DNA of 8,600 nt from Fidelibacterota bacterium (GCA_003645845.1 QNCV01000088.1:1-8600), one strand, 5' to 3'; shown: positions 1 to 6,855, counted from the stretch's first letter. Program-made: numbers and translations. Notes: generated from the letters alone by a model not told the origin.

Positions 1-827
1 CCGCCCTGGATTCCCGGCATGACATTCGAATCGATTAATTCGGACATCATCTTTGTCCGACCGCTTTTCGGGGCAACAATTCCAAAGGGATTTTCAAAAT
101 CCTTCCCCATCAGGATTAATCCACCTCTTGGTCCACGAAGAGTTTTATGGGTTGTGGATGTCACGATATGACAGTAAGGCAAGGGGTCGGGGTGCAAACC
201 TGCTGCAATCAGGCCCGCCGGATGGGCAACATCCGCCACCAGAAAGGCGCCCACACTGTCGGCAATTTCCCTGAATCGTTCAAAATCAAGAAAACGCGGG
301 TAGGCGCTGCCTCCGGCAATGATCATTTTCGGTTTTGCTTCCCGGGCAATTTTGGCCATCCGGTCAAAATCTATTCTGCCTGTTTCCCGGGATACACCAT
401 AGGAAACAATATTAAAAAGTTTGCCGGAGAAATTTACCGGGCTGCCGTGGGTTAAATGACCGCCGTGCGCCAGATCCATCCCAAGCACCGTGTCGCCGGT
501 CTGTAGAAGGGTAAAATAGACCGCCATATTTGCCTGGGAACCGGAATGAGGCTGCACATTAGCGTATTCGGCGCCAAACAGCTTCTTGACCCGGTCACGA
601 GCCAGATTTTCGGCGGTATCCACTGCCGAACAGCCACCATAGTAACGCTTTCCGGGATAGCCTTCTGCGTATTTGTTCGTCATTACCGAACCGGCGGCTT
701 CCAGTACTGCCGGGCTCACAAAATTTTCCGATGCAATCAGTTCCAGCGTCCATCGTTCCCTTTCAAATTCCGCTGTAATAGCAGTCATTATATCGGGGTC
801 CCCGGAACGTAAAAAATTGAAATCCAC
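1..827 (-). CDS. glyA: Serine hydroxymethyltransferase, N-terminal 275 codons (C-terminus lies beyond the left edge)
   Basis: This PLP enzyme interconverts serine plus tetrahydrofolate with glycine plus 5,10-methylene-THF in the cytoplasm, feeding one-carbon metabolism. Reading from a GTG at 827-825 gives an uninterrupted frame to the window edge. Visible family motifs are ELIASENFVS (residues 29-38), YAEGYPGKRYYGG (53-65), HSGSQAN (94-100), ADVAHPAGL (198-206) and the PLP-lysine motif STTHKTLRGPRGG, with Lys228 encoded at 146-144. The frame ends in PGIQGG. About 20 extra residues separate the lysine motif from PGIQGG compared with E. coli GlyA; this is the longer form usual in Bacteroidota and relatives. 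The GTG start is preferred over an in-frame ATG at codon 14 (788-786) because it restores the usual N-terminal segment before the IASENF motif and has an AGGAG 7 nt upstream. It begins 10 nt after rpiB, so the two are probably co-transcribed. Confidence 0.96.
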   Translation of the reverse strand, partial: MDFNFLRSGDPDIMTAITAEFERERWTLELIASENFVSPAVLEAAGSVMTNKYAEGYPGKRYYGGCSAVDTAENLARDRVKKLFGAEYANVQPHSGSQANMAVYFTLLQTGDTVLGMDLAHGGHLTHGSPVNFSGKLFNIVSYGVSRETGRIDFDRMAKIAREAKPKMIIAGGSAYPRFLDFERFREIADSVGAFLVADVAHPAGLIAAGLHPDPLPYCHIVTSTTHKTLRGPRGGLILMGKDFENPFGIVAPKSGRTKMMSELIDSNVMPGIQG

Positions 828-834
828 GGCCTAA

Positions 835-839
835 CTCCT
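835..839 (-). promoter_or_regulatory. Ribosome binding site for glyA, overlapping the rpiB stop codon
   Basis: The minus strand reads TAGGAGTTAGGCC and then GTG. AGGAG lies 7 nt before the GTG start of glyA, and its first bases belong to the TAG stop of rpiB (840-838). This supports the GTG start and suggests that ribosomes finishing rpiB help start glyA. Confidence 0.75.
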
Positions 840-1269
840 ATACTTTTTCAATCTTATCCACACGAATCTGATGGCGTCCGCCTTCAAAATCCGTTTTTAG
901 CCAGATATTTAATCTCTTTTTTGCAGATTCAATATCAACGAAGGATGCCCCGAAGCAGATAATATTGGCATCATTATGTTTCCGACTCAATGCGGCAACC
1001 TCTTCATTGTAGACTAAGGCTGCCCGGATTCCTCTGACTTTATTGGCGGAAATACTCATGCCAATGCCGGATTTACAAATGAGTATACCACGTTCCGCTT
1101 CGCCGTCGGTAACTTTTTTTGCCACAATCTGGGCATAATCGGTATAATCAACCGACTCCGGGCCAAAGGTCCCGCAGTCCGTAACGGTATGTCCTAACTG
1201 CCGGGCATACTGAATTAACGCGGATTTCAGTTCAATTCCGCCATGATCCGAACCAATTGCAATAATCAT
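838..1269 (-). CDS. rpiB: Ribose-5-phosphate isomerase B
   Basis: A cytoplasmic enzyme of the non-oxidative pentose phosphate pathway that interconverts ribose 5-phosphate and ribulose 5-phosphate (RpiB/LacAB family). At 143 aa it is the usual length (about 145-150). The N-terminal strand leads into SDHGG with Asp8 and His9. The catalytic cysteine is Cys65 in ILICKSGIGMSISANK (62-77). The base histidine is His99 in SRKHNDANIICFG (95-107), and the C-terminal GGRHQIRVDKI (130-140) matches the substrate-phosphate-binding tail. The anion-hole loop is usually C-G-T/S-G-x-G; here a lysine (Lys66) follows the cysteine. The gene starts 8 nt after the TPR lipoprotein stop, behind a purine-rich GAGAAAG. 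Allose-6-phosphate isomerase and LacAB subunits share the fold, but the C-terminal motif and the housekeeping neighbours favour RpiB. Confidence 0.95.
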   Translation of the reverse strand: MIIAIGSDHGGIELKSALIQYARQLGHTVTDCGTFGPESVDYTDYAQIVAKKVTDGEAERGILICKSGIGMSISANKVRGIRAALVYNEEVAALSRKHNDANIICFGASFVDIESAKKRLNIWLKTDFEGGRHQIRVDKIEKV

Positions 1270-1277
1270 AATCTTTC

Positions 1278-2567
1278 TCAGTTTTTACTGACGTTCATGC
1301 CAATCCAGTTATAACAATCCAATCGCGGACGATAGACCGAACGCTCTTTGCCATTGGCATCATAACGGTTCATGAACCAGTCTTCATTAGTCGGGATCAG
1401 GTACTCCTTCAGGAAGTCAATCCGGGGCTGAACACCGTAATCGCCCATTTTTTTTGCTTTCAGGTAATCGTCGTAGGCAAGTTTATAGACCAGTTTGTCT
1501 TCAAAACTGATCGGCGTCCGGGCAGCACTGCAGGATTCCGCAGTCGCAAACAGTACATCAGCCCGAATTTTATAAGCCAACGAAGAATTGCCAATCGCAA
1601 TGGCTTTTTTCGCCCAGGAATAGGCTGTCTCGAATTTTCCAAGATTGATATACATTTTTGAAATATTGTCGATAACATCCAGATCTTTGGAATCGATATT
1701 TTTATTGATATGCTCATAAGTACCGGCGGCTTCTTCGAATTTACCTAGATTTTTATACAAATCCGCCAGTTTTAACCAGGCCTCTTTATTGCGTAAGTCA
1801 ACGGAAGTAACTTTTTTCAATACCTCAATAGCCTTATCATAATCCAACTGCTCACTCAGGGCATCGGCATATTCCAGACCAAAACGAACATTGGTAGGAT
1901 TCCGTTCCCATTGCTCTTTTTGAATGGTCGTAATGTCTTTGCCCATGCGCTCATAAACCATCATTCGGTCACTGATAGCCTGCTGATCATCGGGTGCTAT
2001 CTCCAGAATTTTATTAATACCCCAAAGCATATCCTCATAGCGCTCCTGGCTAAAGCACAGTCTCACATACGTCCGGTACAAATCCAGATCATCGGGTTGA
2101 AGTTCAATCATTTTTTCATATTCACGAATTTCCAGATCGATTTTGTTCTGAACGTGATAAATGTATGCGATGTTTTTCTTTAAATAGATATCATCGGGAA
2201 GATATTTTTCACCTTCCTCAAAAACAAAAAGCGCACTGTCAAAGTAGACCGGGTCTGTTTTTGCAAGTTGCTGATACGCACGCCCAAAGTAGGAGTAAAT
2301 ATGCGGAGCATATTCTTCTTCGCAACCATATTTCATCATTTTTTTATAATTTTTAATCGCGCTTTGCCAGTTCTGATTTTGATAATAACTATAGGCAAAG
2401 TTCAGATAGAGCTCACATTTATCCCGGTCAATGGTAGGTTTTGGCTCGGCCACTACCTGAGACTCTTCCGTAGAATCGGATGGCGGCGGCACACATTGTG
2501 TTAGAAATATTGATACGGCTGAAATTAAGATAAAAGCCAGCAAAATTCTGATACGCTGATCTTTCAT
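1278..2567 (-). CDS. Exported TPR-repeat lipoprotein of unknown function
   Basis: A 429-aa protein with a lipoprotein-type N-terminus: basic residues (MKDQRIR), a hydrophobic stretch at 8-23, then Cys25 in the sequence FLTQC followed by a Pro/Ser/Glu-rich linker. Gln at the -1 position is unusual for a lipobox, so lipidation is likely but not certain. Residues 52 to about 375 are helical repeats of TPR type, for example AYSYYQNQNWQSAIKNYKKM (58-77), YEKMIELQPDD (150-160), a repeat around YDKAIEVLKK (243-252), and AWLKLADLYKNLGKFEEAAG (263-282). The C-terminus, with IPTNEDWFMN (391-400) and a YRPRLDCYNWIG segment (412-423), is not TPR and resembles a tail seen on other TPR proteins of FCB-group bacteria. 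It probably faces the periplasm and scaffolds protein contacts in the envelope. It follows the outer-membrane protein gene after 21 nt, with a strong Shine-Dalgarno. The specific role is unknown. Confidence 0.85.
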   Translation of the reverse strand: MKDQRIRILLAFILISAVSIFLTQCVPPPSDSTEESQVVAEPKPTIDRDKCELYLNFAYSYYQNQNWQSAIKNYKKMMKYGCEEEYAPHIYSYFGRAYQQLAKTDPVYFDSALFVFEEGEKYLPDDIYLKKNIAYIYHVQNKIDLEIREYEKMIELQPDDLDLYRTYVRLCFSQERYEDMLWGINKILEIAPDDQQAISDRMMVYERMGKDITTIQKEQWERNPTNVRFGLEYADALSEQLDYDKAIEVLKKVTSVDLRNKEAWLKLADLYKNLGKFEEAAGTYEHINKNIDSKDLDVIDNISKMYINLGKFETAYSWAKKAIAIGNSSLAYKIRADVLFATAESCSAARTPISFEDKLVYKLAYDDYLKAKKMGDYGVQPRIDFLKEYLIPTNEDWFMNRYDANGKERSVYRPRLDCYNWIGMNVSKN

Positions 2568-2573
2568 GTCATA

Positions 2574-2581
2574 CCCCTTCT
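2574..2581 (-). promoter_or_regulatory. Strong ribosome binding site of the TPR lipoprotein gene
   Basis: The minus strand reads AGAAGGGG, then six bases, then the ATG at 2567. It is the most consensus-like Shine-Dalgarno in the window together with that of glyA, and it fixes this start. It suggests independent, efficient translation after the preceding beta-barrel gene. Confidence 0.7.
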
Positions 2582-2588
2582 GTTTGAA

Positions 2589-3797
2589 TTAAAATCTCCT
2601 GAATCTCTTGAACCACAACTCACCTGATGTCACGCTGATATAAAATGACAGCAATCTTTCCCTGCCAATCGTATTGACTAAAAAACCGTCCCGCACAGAC
2701 GCGACAACGGCACAATCTATACGACTACTGTAATGATTAAAGGGAATTCCAACTCCAAAGCTAATTCCCGTTTCAGTGATATTATCCGACATATAGACAG
2801 ACTCAGTTCTGTAAAATGCTCCTGTCCGCAAAGATAATTTCTCCCAGACCGATGAACTTGATAACAATGAGGGCTGTTTCTCCAGACCAAATCCCACCAA
2901 TATCGGATTGCGCGTTGAAGATTGGTGAATAATGCCGAATTTCTTAAACAATGAAGAAGATACCCTGGTATACGCCAGATCACCAGAAACCGCCAAAGTA
3001 TTGCCAACGGATTTGTGGAAACCCAACCGGATTGTAGTCGGATATTTCAGGCCTTTCTTCACTAACGTCGTATCGTCACCATAGTAATAATCATGATAAT
3101 AATAATAATCGAATTTTAAATTCTGGTCATAGATACAGCCCAGTTCCAGCTTCTTATTGGAACTGATCCAGTGGGCGCCAAGTTGAAGTTGAGTACCCTC
3201 AACAACGGCGTATTTTCGATAAAATGAATTGTCAGAACCATCATTACCGATATCCGTCGTCATCCGGGTAAGATAACTGCCGAACAGAAACCCCGTCTTT
3301 ACACCAAGACTCAACTGCGGATTGATTCGGTATCCTCCGCCCAGATAGAACTCGGAGATTCCGCCGTTCACTTTCAAATCTGTGTTATATTCAATGGAGT
3401 TGCCAAAATAGGGAATTGAATCAACCCGAGAATATTCACCTCTCATTCGGGTCAACGGTCTGATTCCAAATGCAACTCCGATATACTTACCAACCGGAAA
3501 CTTCATAGAAAAGCCAAAATACTCCGGCAGCGAAGCGCCGGAATAGCCATCCGTACCACTGAAAGACGAACTACCCACCTGGCCCTGGACGGAGGTGGTG
3601 GAAAACCCCGTCCATAACGCCGGATTCAATGTATTCAAGCTGATGGAATCGGCAACTGCCGCACCGCTTTGCCCCAGAGCAACAAAGCGGGCGGACGCCC
3701 CGGTGGTCGGCAACCCAAAACCGTAAGGCGCATAGTTGGATGTCTGGGCAAACAGGGTTATACTAACAGAAAGTAATATGGATAATCGTTGCAACAT
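2589..3797 (-). CDS. PorV/UPF0164-like outer-membrane beta-barrel protein
   Basis: A 402-aa protein with a Sec signal peptide: hydrophobic core at 5-16 and a likely cleavage after Ala17 (TLFA, then QTS). Mature residues 32-64 carry the signature TGASARFVALGQSGAAVAD followed by SISLNTLNPALW, the N-terminal motif of PorV/PorQ/UPF0164 proteins (FadL-like barrels), where a Gly/Ala-rich helix leads to an NPA motif. The rest is alternating aromatic/hydrophobic beta-strands with polar loops, and the chain ends in FKRFRRF with a terminal Phe, as outer-membrane barrels often do. A Tyr/Asp/His-rich loop lies at about 230-242. In Bacteroidota, PorV shuttles type IX secretion cargo, but no other type IX gene is in view, so this one is assigned only to the broad family. 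It follows the lipoprotein gene by 4 nt, so the two are probably co-expressed. Its Shine-Dalgarno is weak. Confidence 0.8.
   Translation of the reverse strand: MLQRLSILLSVSITLFAQTSNYAPYGFGLPTTGASARFVALGQSGAAVADSISLNTLNPALWTGFSTTSVQGQVGSSSFSGTDGYSGASLPEYFGFSMKFPVGKYIGVAFGIRPLTRMRGEYSRVDSIPYFGNSIEYNTDLKVNGGISEFYLGGGYRINPQLSLGVKTGFLFGSYLTRMTTDIGNDGSDNSFYRKYAVVEGTQLQLGAHWISSNKKLELGCIYDQNLKFDYYYYHDYYYGDDTTLVKKGLKYPTTIRLGFHKSVGNTLAVSGDLAYTRVSSSLFKKFGIIHQSSTRNPILVGFGLEKQPSLLSSSSVWEKLSLRTGAFYRTESVYMSDNITETGISFGVGIPFNHYSSRIDCAVVASVRDGFLVNTIGRERLLSFYISVTSGELWFKRFRRF
3081..3107 (-). repeat. Short TAT/GAT codon tract encoding a tyrosine-rich loop
   Basis: Within the beta-barrel gene, near-perfect trinucleotides encode YYYYHDYYY, preceded by Asp and followed by Gly-Asp-Asp (residues about 230-242). 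The DNA is a low-complexity ATA/TAA-type tract on the plus strand. It keeps the frame and probably forms an extracellular or periplasmic loop. It could be prone to length change, but only in whole codons if the protein is to stay intact. Confidence 0.6.
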
Positions 3798-3801
3798 ATA
3801 T

Positions 3802-5079
3802 CTATTGTTCTTTAAGCGTTAATATCCGTAATTGCGGCCGATACTCAGCAGGATTCTGTTCCGAACCATCATAAATACTCAGCGTCGCAATATTCGAAAA
3901 GGTTGGAACCGTATAAATAACGATACCATAATTTTGAATATATTCGCTGGTGACTCCCTGAATCAAGGATTTCAGGTTGATTACCACACTGTCCGCCGAT
4001 GCACTGACAGGAGTATATATATCGTAACTCTGGCTCGTGGGGTCATATTCGCTATCAATGCTTCCGTCGGCACCGACAATGGCCGAATCCGCCAGATTCG
4101 CATAGAGATAGAACGTTTCGCCGTAACGTCGCGTCCACGCCGGATCAATTTTCAATCGCAGATTCGCCTCCGCAACATACACATTTTCATCCTGCAGATG
4201 ATTTTCAAATTTAAAGGTCAGTACGCCGAAGCTTGCCCGACCGGAATTAATCTTCAACACACCATCGGATTCCGCAGTCTGTTTGTATCTGATAATGGAC
4301 AAATCCTCGGTTGGCAAAATCAGCTGGCTCTGAGTGACGGTATCCCCGGTTTCACGATAGAATATTTTAACCATCGGGTAATAGGATGATTCCGTCGAAT
4401 AAAAAGCCTGAACAGCAGCAATACTCGTATCGGCTTGCATCAATACGAGGCTTCGGTCTCCATTGGTACCATCAAACCATGATCTGACTAAGGACGTATC
4501 CAGATCAATGAAAACCGTATCGGAATCGGAATAAGTAAAGGATGTTAAGGTATCGACATTATATTCTTCCAGATGGAAGTTATTGACGCTGTTGCTGTCT
4601 TCTGTCCAGGGATCAAGACCATCATTTCTGAGGTTCAGAATATTTATATCAACCGGGCTGTCATCACTGTCATCGGAACGGTATTGATGATAACTCCGCA
4701 ACAGTAGCTGAAAACCGATAAAATTTTCCACCGCATCCGGTAAATATTCGTTAATCTTAGTGAATTTCAGCAATGTATATGCAAAAACATTCTCATCGTT
4801 CCCTATATAGAGAACATCGGATGTGCCGATATACGGCTCTCTGACAACCCGGTAAAAATCCATAGAGTCGGCACTAACTACCAAACTGTCAATATCATAT
4901 AATGAGCCGGGATTCTGGATGGTAGGCAATTTTTCCTCGCAACTATTGAACATACCGACTGCCATTACCAACACAACTCCACAAATGAAGGGCTTTGAAA
5001 TAGTTTGTAAATTTAAACGAGTATGCCTGTTGCGGTGTTTGCTACTATTACAGTTGATCAACAATCTTAATAATTTCAT
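3802..5079 (-). CDS. Lipoprotein with two DNRLRE-like beta domains, DUF4270-like in context
   Basis: A 425-aa exported protein of no family I can name with certainty. A basic N-terminal stretch of about 30 residues precedes a hydrophobic segment (31-44) and Cys47 in MFNSC, followed by EEK, so it is probably a lipoprotein. Two similar beta-rich units follow. Unit 1 (about 82-242) contains LLKF, a FQLLLRSY strand, PWTEDS, TVFIDLDTSLVRSWFDGTNG and a YYPMVKIFY end. Unit 2 (about 258-422) contains LTFKF, VAEANLRLKI, SVVINLKSLIQG and a YRPQLRILTL end. This order (strand, L-R-L strand, WTE, 'Tslv..W..G', 'yrP.L.i.Y') fits DNRLRE/TGF-beta-propeptide-like repeats. The gene overlaps the GT5-like gene by 32 nt. 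No alternative ATG exists before the signal segment, only TTG codons 6 and 7 (5064, 5061), so ATG 5079 is kept. Its position next to a half glycogen synthase recalls DUF4270 lipoproteins of Bacteroidota (from memory). Confidence 0.8.
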   Translation of the reverse strand: MKLLRLLINCNSSKHRNRHTRLNLQTISKPFICGVVLVMAVGMFNSCEEKLPTIQNPGSLYDIDSLVVSADSMDFYRVVREPYIGTSDVLYIGNDENVFAYTLLKFTKINEYLPDAVENFIGFQLLLRSYHQYRSDDSDDSPVDINILNLRNDGLDPWTEDSNSVNNFHLEEYNVDTLTSFTYSDSDTVFIDLDTSLVRSWFDGTNGDRSLVLMQADTSIAAVQAFYSTESSYYPMVKIFYRETGDTVTQSQLILPTEDLSIIRYKQTAESDGVLKINSGRASFGVLTFKFENHLQDENVYVAEANLRLKIDPAWTRRYGETFYLYANLADSAIVGADGSIDSEYDPTSQSYDIYTPVSASADSVVINLKSLIQGVTSEYIQNYGIVIYTVPTFSNIATLSIYDGSEQNPAEYRPQLRILTLKEQ

Positions 5080-5884
5080 CTGCTAAATTCTGCCATTCTT
5101 CCGAAGATTCGTCTTTAAGATCATAAGTCGAGATTTTCGCTTTGTTTTCACCAAAGAGTTTCTTAAACACTACATCTGCCTGATAACTTTTTTCCAAATC
5201 TTTTTCGGTATTGATAAGCAGAGTATGGTCACTCAACTTAAAGGCTGCGGCCACGCAGTCAACTTTATTATCCTTCGTGACAATATCTTTGTCCAGATTA
5301 TCAATCCCAATCCGTTCATAATCGGCCAAGTTGTATTTTGAAAGAGGAGATTTAGAGTGGAGTATTTGCAGGATTTTCACCCCGTCAAAATAGGAACTGT
5401 CGAGTATTCCCGCCTTAATCAAAAGGGGAACCATGCTCATTTGCCAATCATTCAGAATTATTACTTCCGGCTTCCAGCGAAGATAATTCAGGGTTATCAG
5501 AGCAGCGGAAGCAAAATAACCGAATCGCAAGGCATTATTTTCAAACTCAGAATCCGAGTCCGGGTACAATTTGTCAGGTTTATTGGCATAGTACTTATCG
5601 TGTTCCAGAAAATAAACCTGCACCTTCGTATTGGGAATAAACGCTGATTTCACACTTGCCTTGATCGTCTGATCCAGGTAATTTAGATCCATATCCCTCA
5701 TGCGAATGACTTCGCGCAGAATATAGCGCCGTTCACTGATAAAGGAATATTTCGGCATCATCAGCCGAAAATCATATTTCCGCTCGTTGAAAACAACCGG
5801 AATTTCTTTGGAAAAATTCGCCAGAGAATAGCTCTCGGCAAAAGGCACAATCTCCGACGTTAAAAAATATATTCTCTTAACCAT
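5048..5884 (-). CDS. Stand-alone N-terminal half of a GT5 glycogen/starch synthase-like protein
   Basis: A 278-aa cytoplasmic protein (no signal peptide) matching only the first Rossmann domain of GT5 glycogen synthases. It starts with the family strand KRIYFLTSEIVPFAE (3-17). It then has DFRLMMPKYSFISERRYILR (38-57), VQVYFLEHDKYY (88-99), FGYFASAALI (121-130), WKPEVIILNDWQMSMVPLL (137-155, the 'HDWQ' region) and LSDHTLLINTEKD (217-229, the 'ADKVTTVSP' region). The usual K-T-G-G-L nucleotide-sugar motif near residue 15 is absent, replaced by FAESYSLANF. The whole C-terminal GT1-type domain with its catalytic glutamate is missing; full-length GlgA is about 480 aa. Bacteroidota carry similar proteins of about 270 aa annotated 'glycogen/starch synthase', so the short length is probably native, not a break. 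Synthase activity on its own is unlikely; a regulatory or binding role is inferred. It starts 4 nt after cpoB. Confidence 0.85.
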   Translation of the reverse strand: MVKRIYFLTSEIVPFAESYSLANFSKEIPVVFNERKYDFRLMMPKYSFISERRYILREVIRMRDMDLNYLDQTIKASVKSAFIPNTKVQVYFLEHDKYYANKPDKLYPDSDSEFENNALRFGYFASAALITLNYLRWKPEVIILNDWQMSMVPLLIKAGILDSSYFDGVKILQILHSKSPLSKYNLADYERIGIDNLDKDIVTKDNKVDCVAAAFKLSDHTLLINTEKDLEKSYQADVVFKKLFGENKAKISTYDLKDESSEEWQNLADEIIKIVDQL

Positions 5885-5888
5885 AATC

Positions 5889-6758
5889 CTATTTCACAAA
5901 TTGTTTGGCGTTAGTTACAAACTCACTCTGGGGATAATAATCAATCAAGCGTTGAAATTCATCAATTGCCTTGTCTCTTTCTCCCAAGGCTGCATAACAT
6001 AATCCGAGTTTAAACTGAGCATCATCTTCTTTGTTACTGTTCTTAAAAGCAAAAACTTTCTCAAATTCTACGATTGCCCGACGATATTGTTTCATCGAAT
6101 AAAAACACTCCCCGATCCAGTACTGAGCATTATCAGCTAATTCATGGTATTGATCCTCATTTAATAGTTGTCGAAACAGACTGATTGCCCCTTCGTTATT
6201 TCCGCCCTGATGCATTGTCAATGCCTGAAGATAGCGATCCCGATAACTACGTTTAGTTACTGTCGGTTTTTCCGATGGTTCGGAATTTGAGAGGGTTTTG
6301 GTTTCACTCAGGCTCGATCCCAGGGATACTATCCGGTTTTCCAGAATTATCAACTGGGACAGAATTTCAAAGTTAATGCTGTCTGTATAACTTGCTCGCT
6401 GCGCATTCTGGTTTACCTGGCGCTGTAATCTGACAACATCGTTGCTCAAGGATGCGGTAACCGTTTGCAGAACATGCAAGGTGCTGTCGAGTTGACTGAT
6501 CTGCTTAGAATAATTTACCGGTGCCGCATCTGATTTATCCAATCTGCTCACTTTCCCCGACAATCCGTTGACCATTTTAATGGTCTTGTCCAGCTTCTCT
6601 TTGAGATTATTCAGCTGAGTCTGCATTTGAGAAATCTGTGCGCTGTAATCCGTATTCTTATTCTTTGGTTTAGCCAACACCGGACGCACCGAAGAGCACA
6701 CCAGCAGAACTCCAAGTATCAAAAAAATGATTTTAAGAAGCAGAGATTTGTTTTTCAT
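5889..6758 (-). CDS. cpoB: CpoB/YbgF-like periplasmic coiled-coil TPR protein
   Basis: A 289-aa exported protein of the Tol-Pal-associated YbgF/CpoB type. The signal peptide has a long hydrophobic core (6-21) and a probable cleavage after Ala29 (PVLA, then KPKN). Residues about 38-75 and 84-118 are heptad-rich helices (for example ISQMQTQLNNLKEKLDKTIK), which should form a coiled coil as in YbgF trimers. A Ser/Thr/Pro-rich linker (150-168) leads to three C-terminal TPR-like repeats: YLQALTMHQGGNNEGAISLF (176-195), AQYWIGECFYSMKQYRRAIV (211-230), and LGLCYAALGERDKAIDEFQR (251-270) followed by LIDYYPQSEF. In E. coli, CpoB links outer-membrane constriction to peptidoglycan synthesis. Here no tol or pal gene is in view, while mrdA-rodA lies just upstream. 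It is the first gene after the only sizeable gap, so it may lead the downstream operon. A GAAG ribosome binding site lies before its ATG. Confidence 0.85.
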   Translation of the reverse strand: MKNKSLLLKIIFLILGVLLVCSSVRPVLAKPKNKNTDYSAQISQMQTQLNNLKEKLDKTIKMVNGLSGKVSRLDKSDAAPVNYSKQISQLDSTLHVLQTVTASLSNDVVRLQRQVNQNAQRASYTDSINFEILSQLIILENRIVSLGSSLSETKTLSNSEPSEKPTVTKRSYRDRYLQALTMHQGGNNEGAISLFRQLLNEDQYHELADNAQYWIGECFYSMKQYRRAIVEFEKVFAFKNSNKEDDAQFKLGLCYAALGERDKAIDEFQRLIDYYPQSEFVTNAKQFVK

Positions 6759-6855
6759 AATAATTCTTCAAATAGAAATCGAATATAAAATTCAGCATCG
6801 AAAGCTACGATATTCCAGAAAAAAAACAAATGGTAATTTACGTTAATTGAATGTG
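6759..6855 (-). promoter_or_regulatory. 97-nt AT-rich intergenic gap between rodA and cpoB, likely promoter region
   Basis: This is the only gap over 25 nt in the window. It is strongly AT-rich, unlike the coding sequence. On the minus strand it holds a T8 run (6826-6819), a TATATT hexamer and an AATT-rich stretch. No well-matched -35/-10 pair with correct spacing could be picked, and no Bacteroidota-type TTTG/TAnnTTTG pair was exact. The promoter role is inferred from position and composition only. No hairpin strong enough for a terminator was found before the T run. Confidence 0.35.

Noticed and set aside
53..812. Plus-strand open frames of 73, 102 and 88 aa over the first 800 bases
   Set aside because: They are antisense shadows of glyA, whose minus-strand frame shows all serine hydroxymethyltransferase motifs.
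2589..3797. Calling the beta-barrel PorV proper and inferring a type IX secretion system
   Set aside because: Only the broad family motif is visible. No type IX components or C-terminal sorting domain cargo are in the window.
3832..4389. 185-aa plus-strand open frame inside the lipoprotein gene
   Set aside because: It lies wholly antisense to a gene with a clear export signal and domain pattern. Its translation is Arg/Ile-rich with no recognisable motif, and it has no operon context on the plus strand.
5048..5884. GT5-like gene as a frameshifted or truncated glgA
   Set aside because: The downstream sequence in all frames is the lipoprotein gene, not a GT1 domain remnant. The frame is clean and similar short proteins are normal in Bacteroidota.
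6819..6826. T8 run on the minus strand about 30 nt after the rodA stop, as a possible intrinsic terminator
   Set aside because: The sequence between the stop and the T run is AT-rich and forms no GC-containing stem; only 3-4 bp AT pairings could be found.
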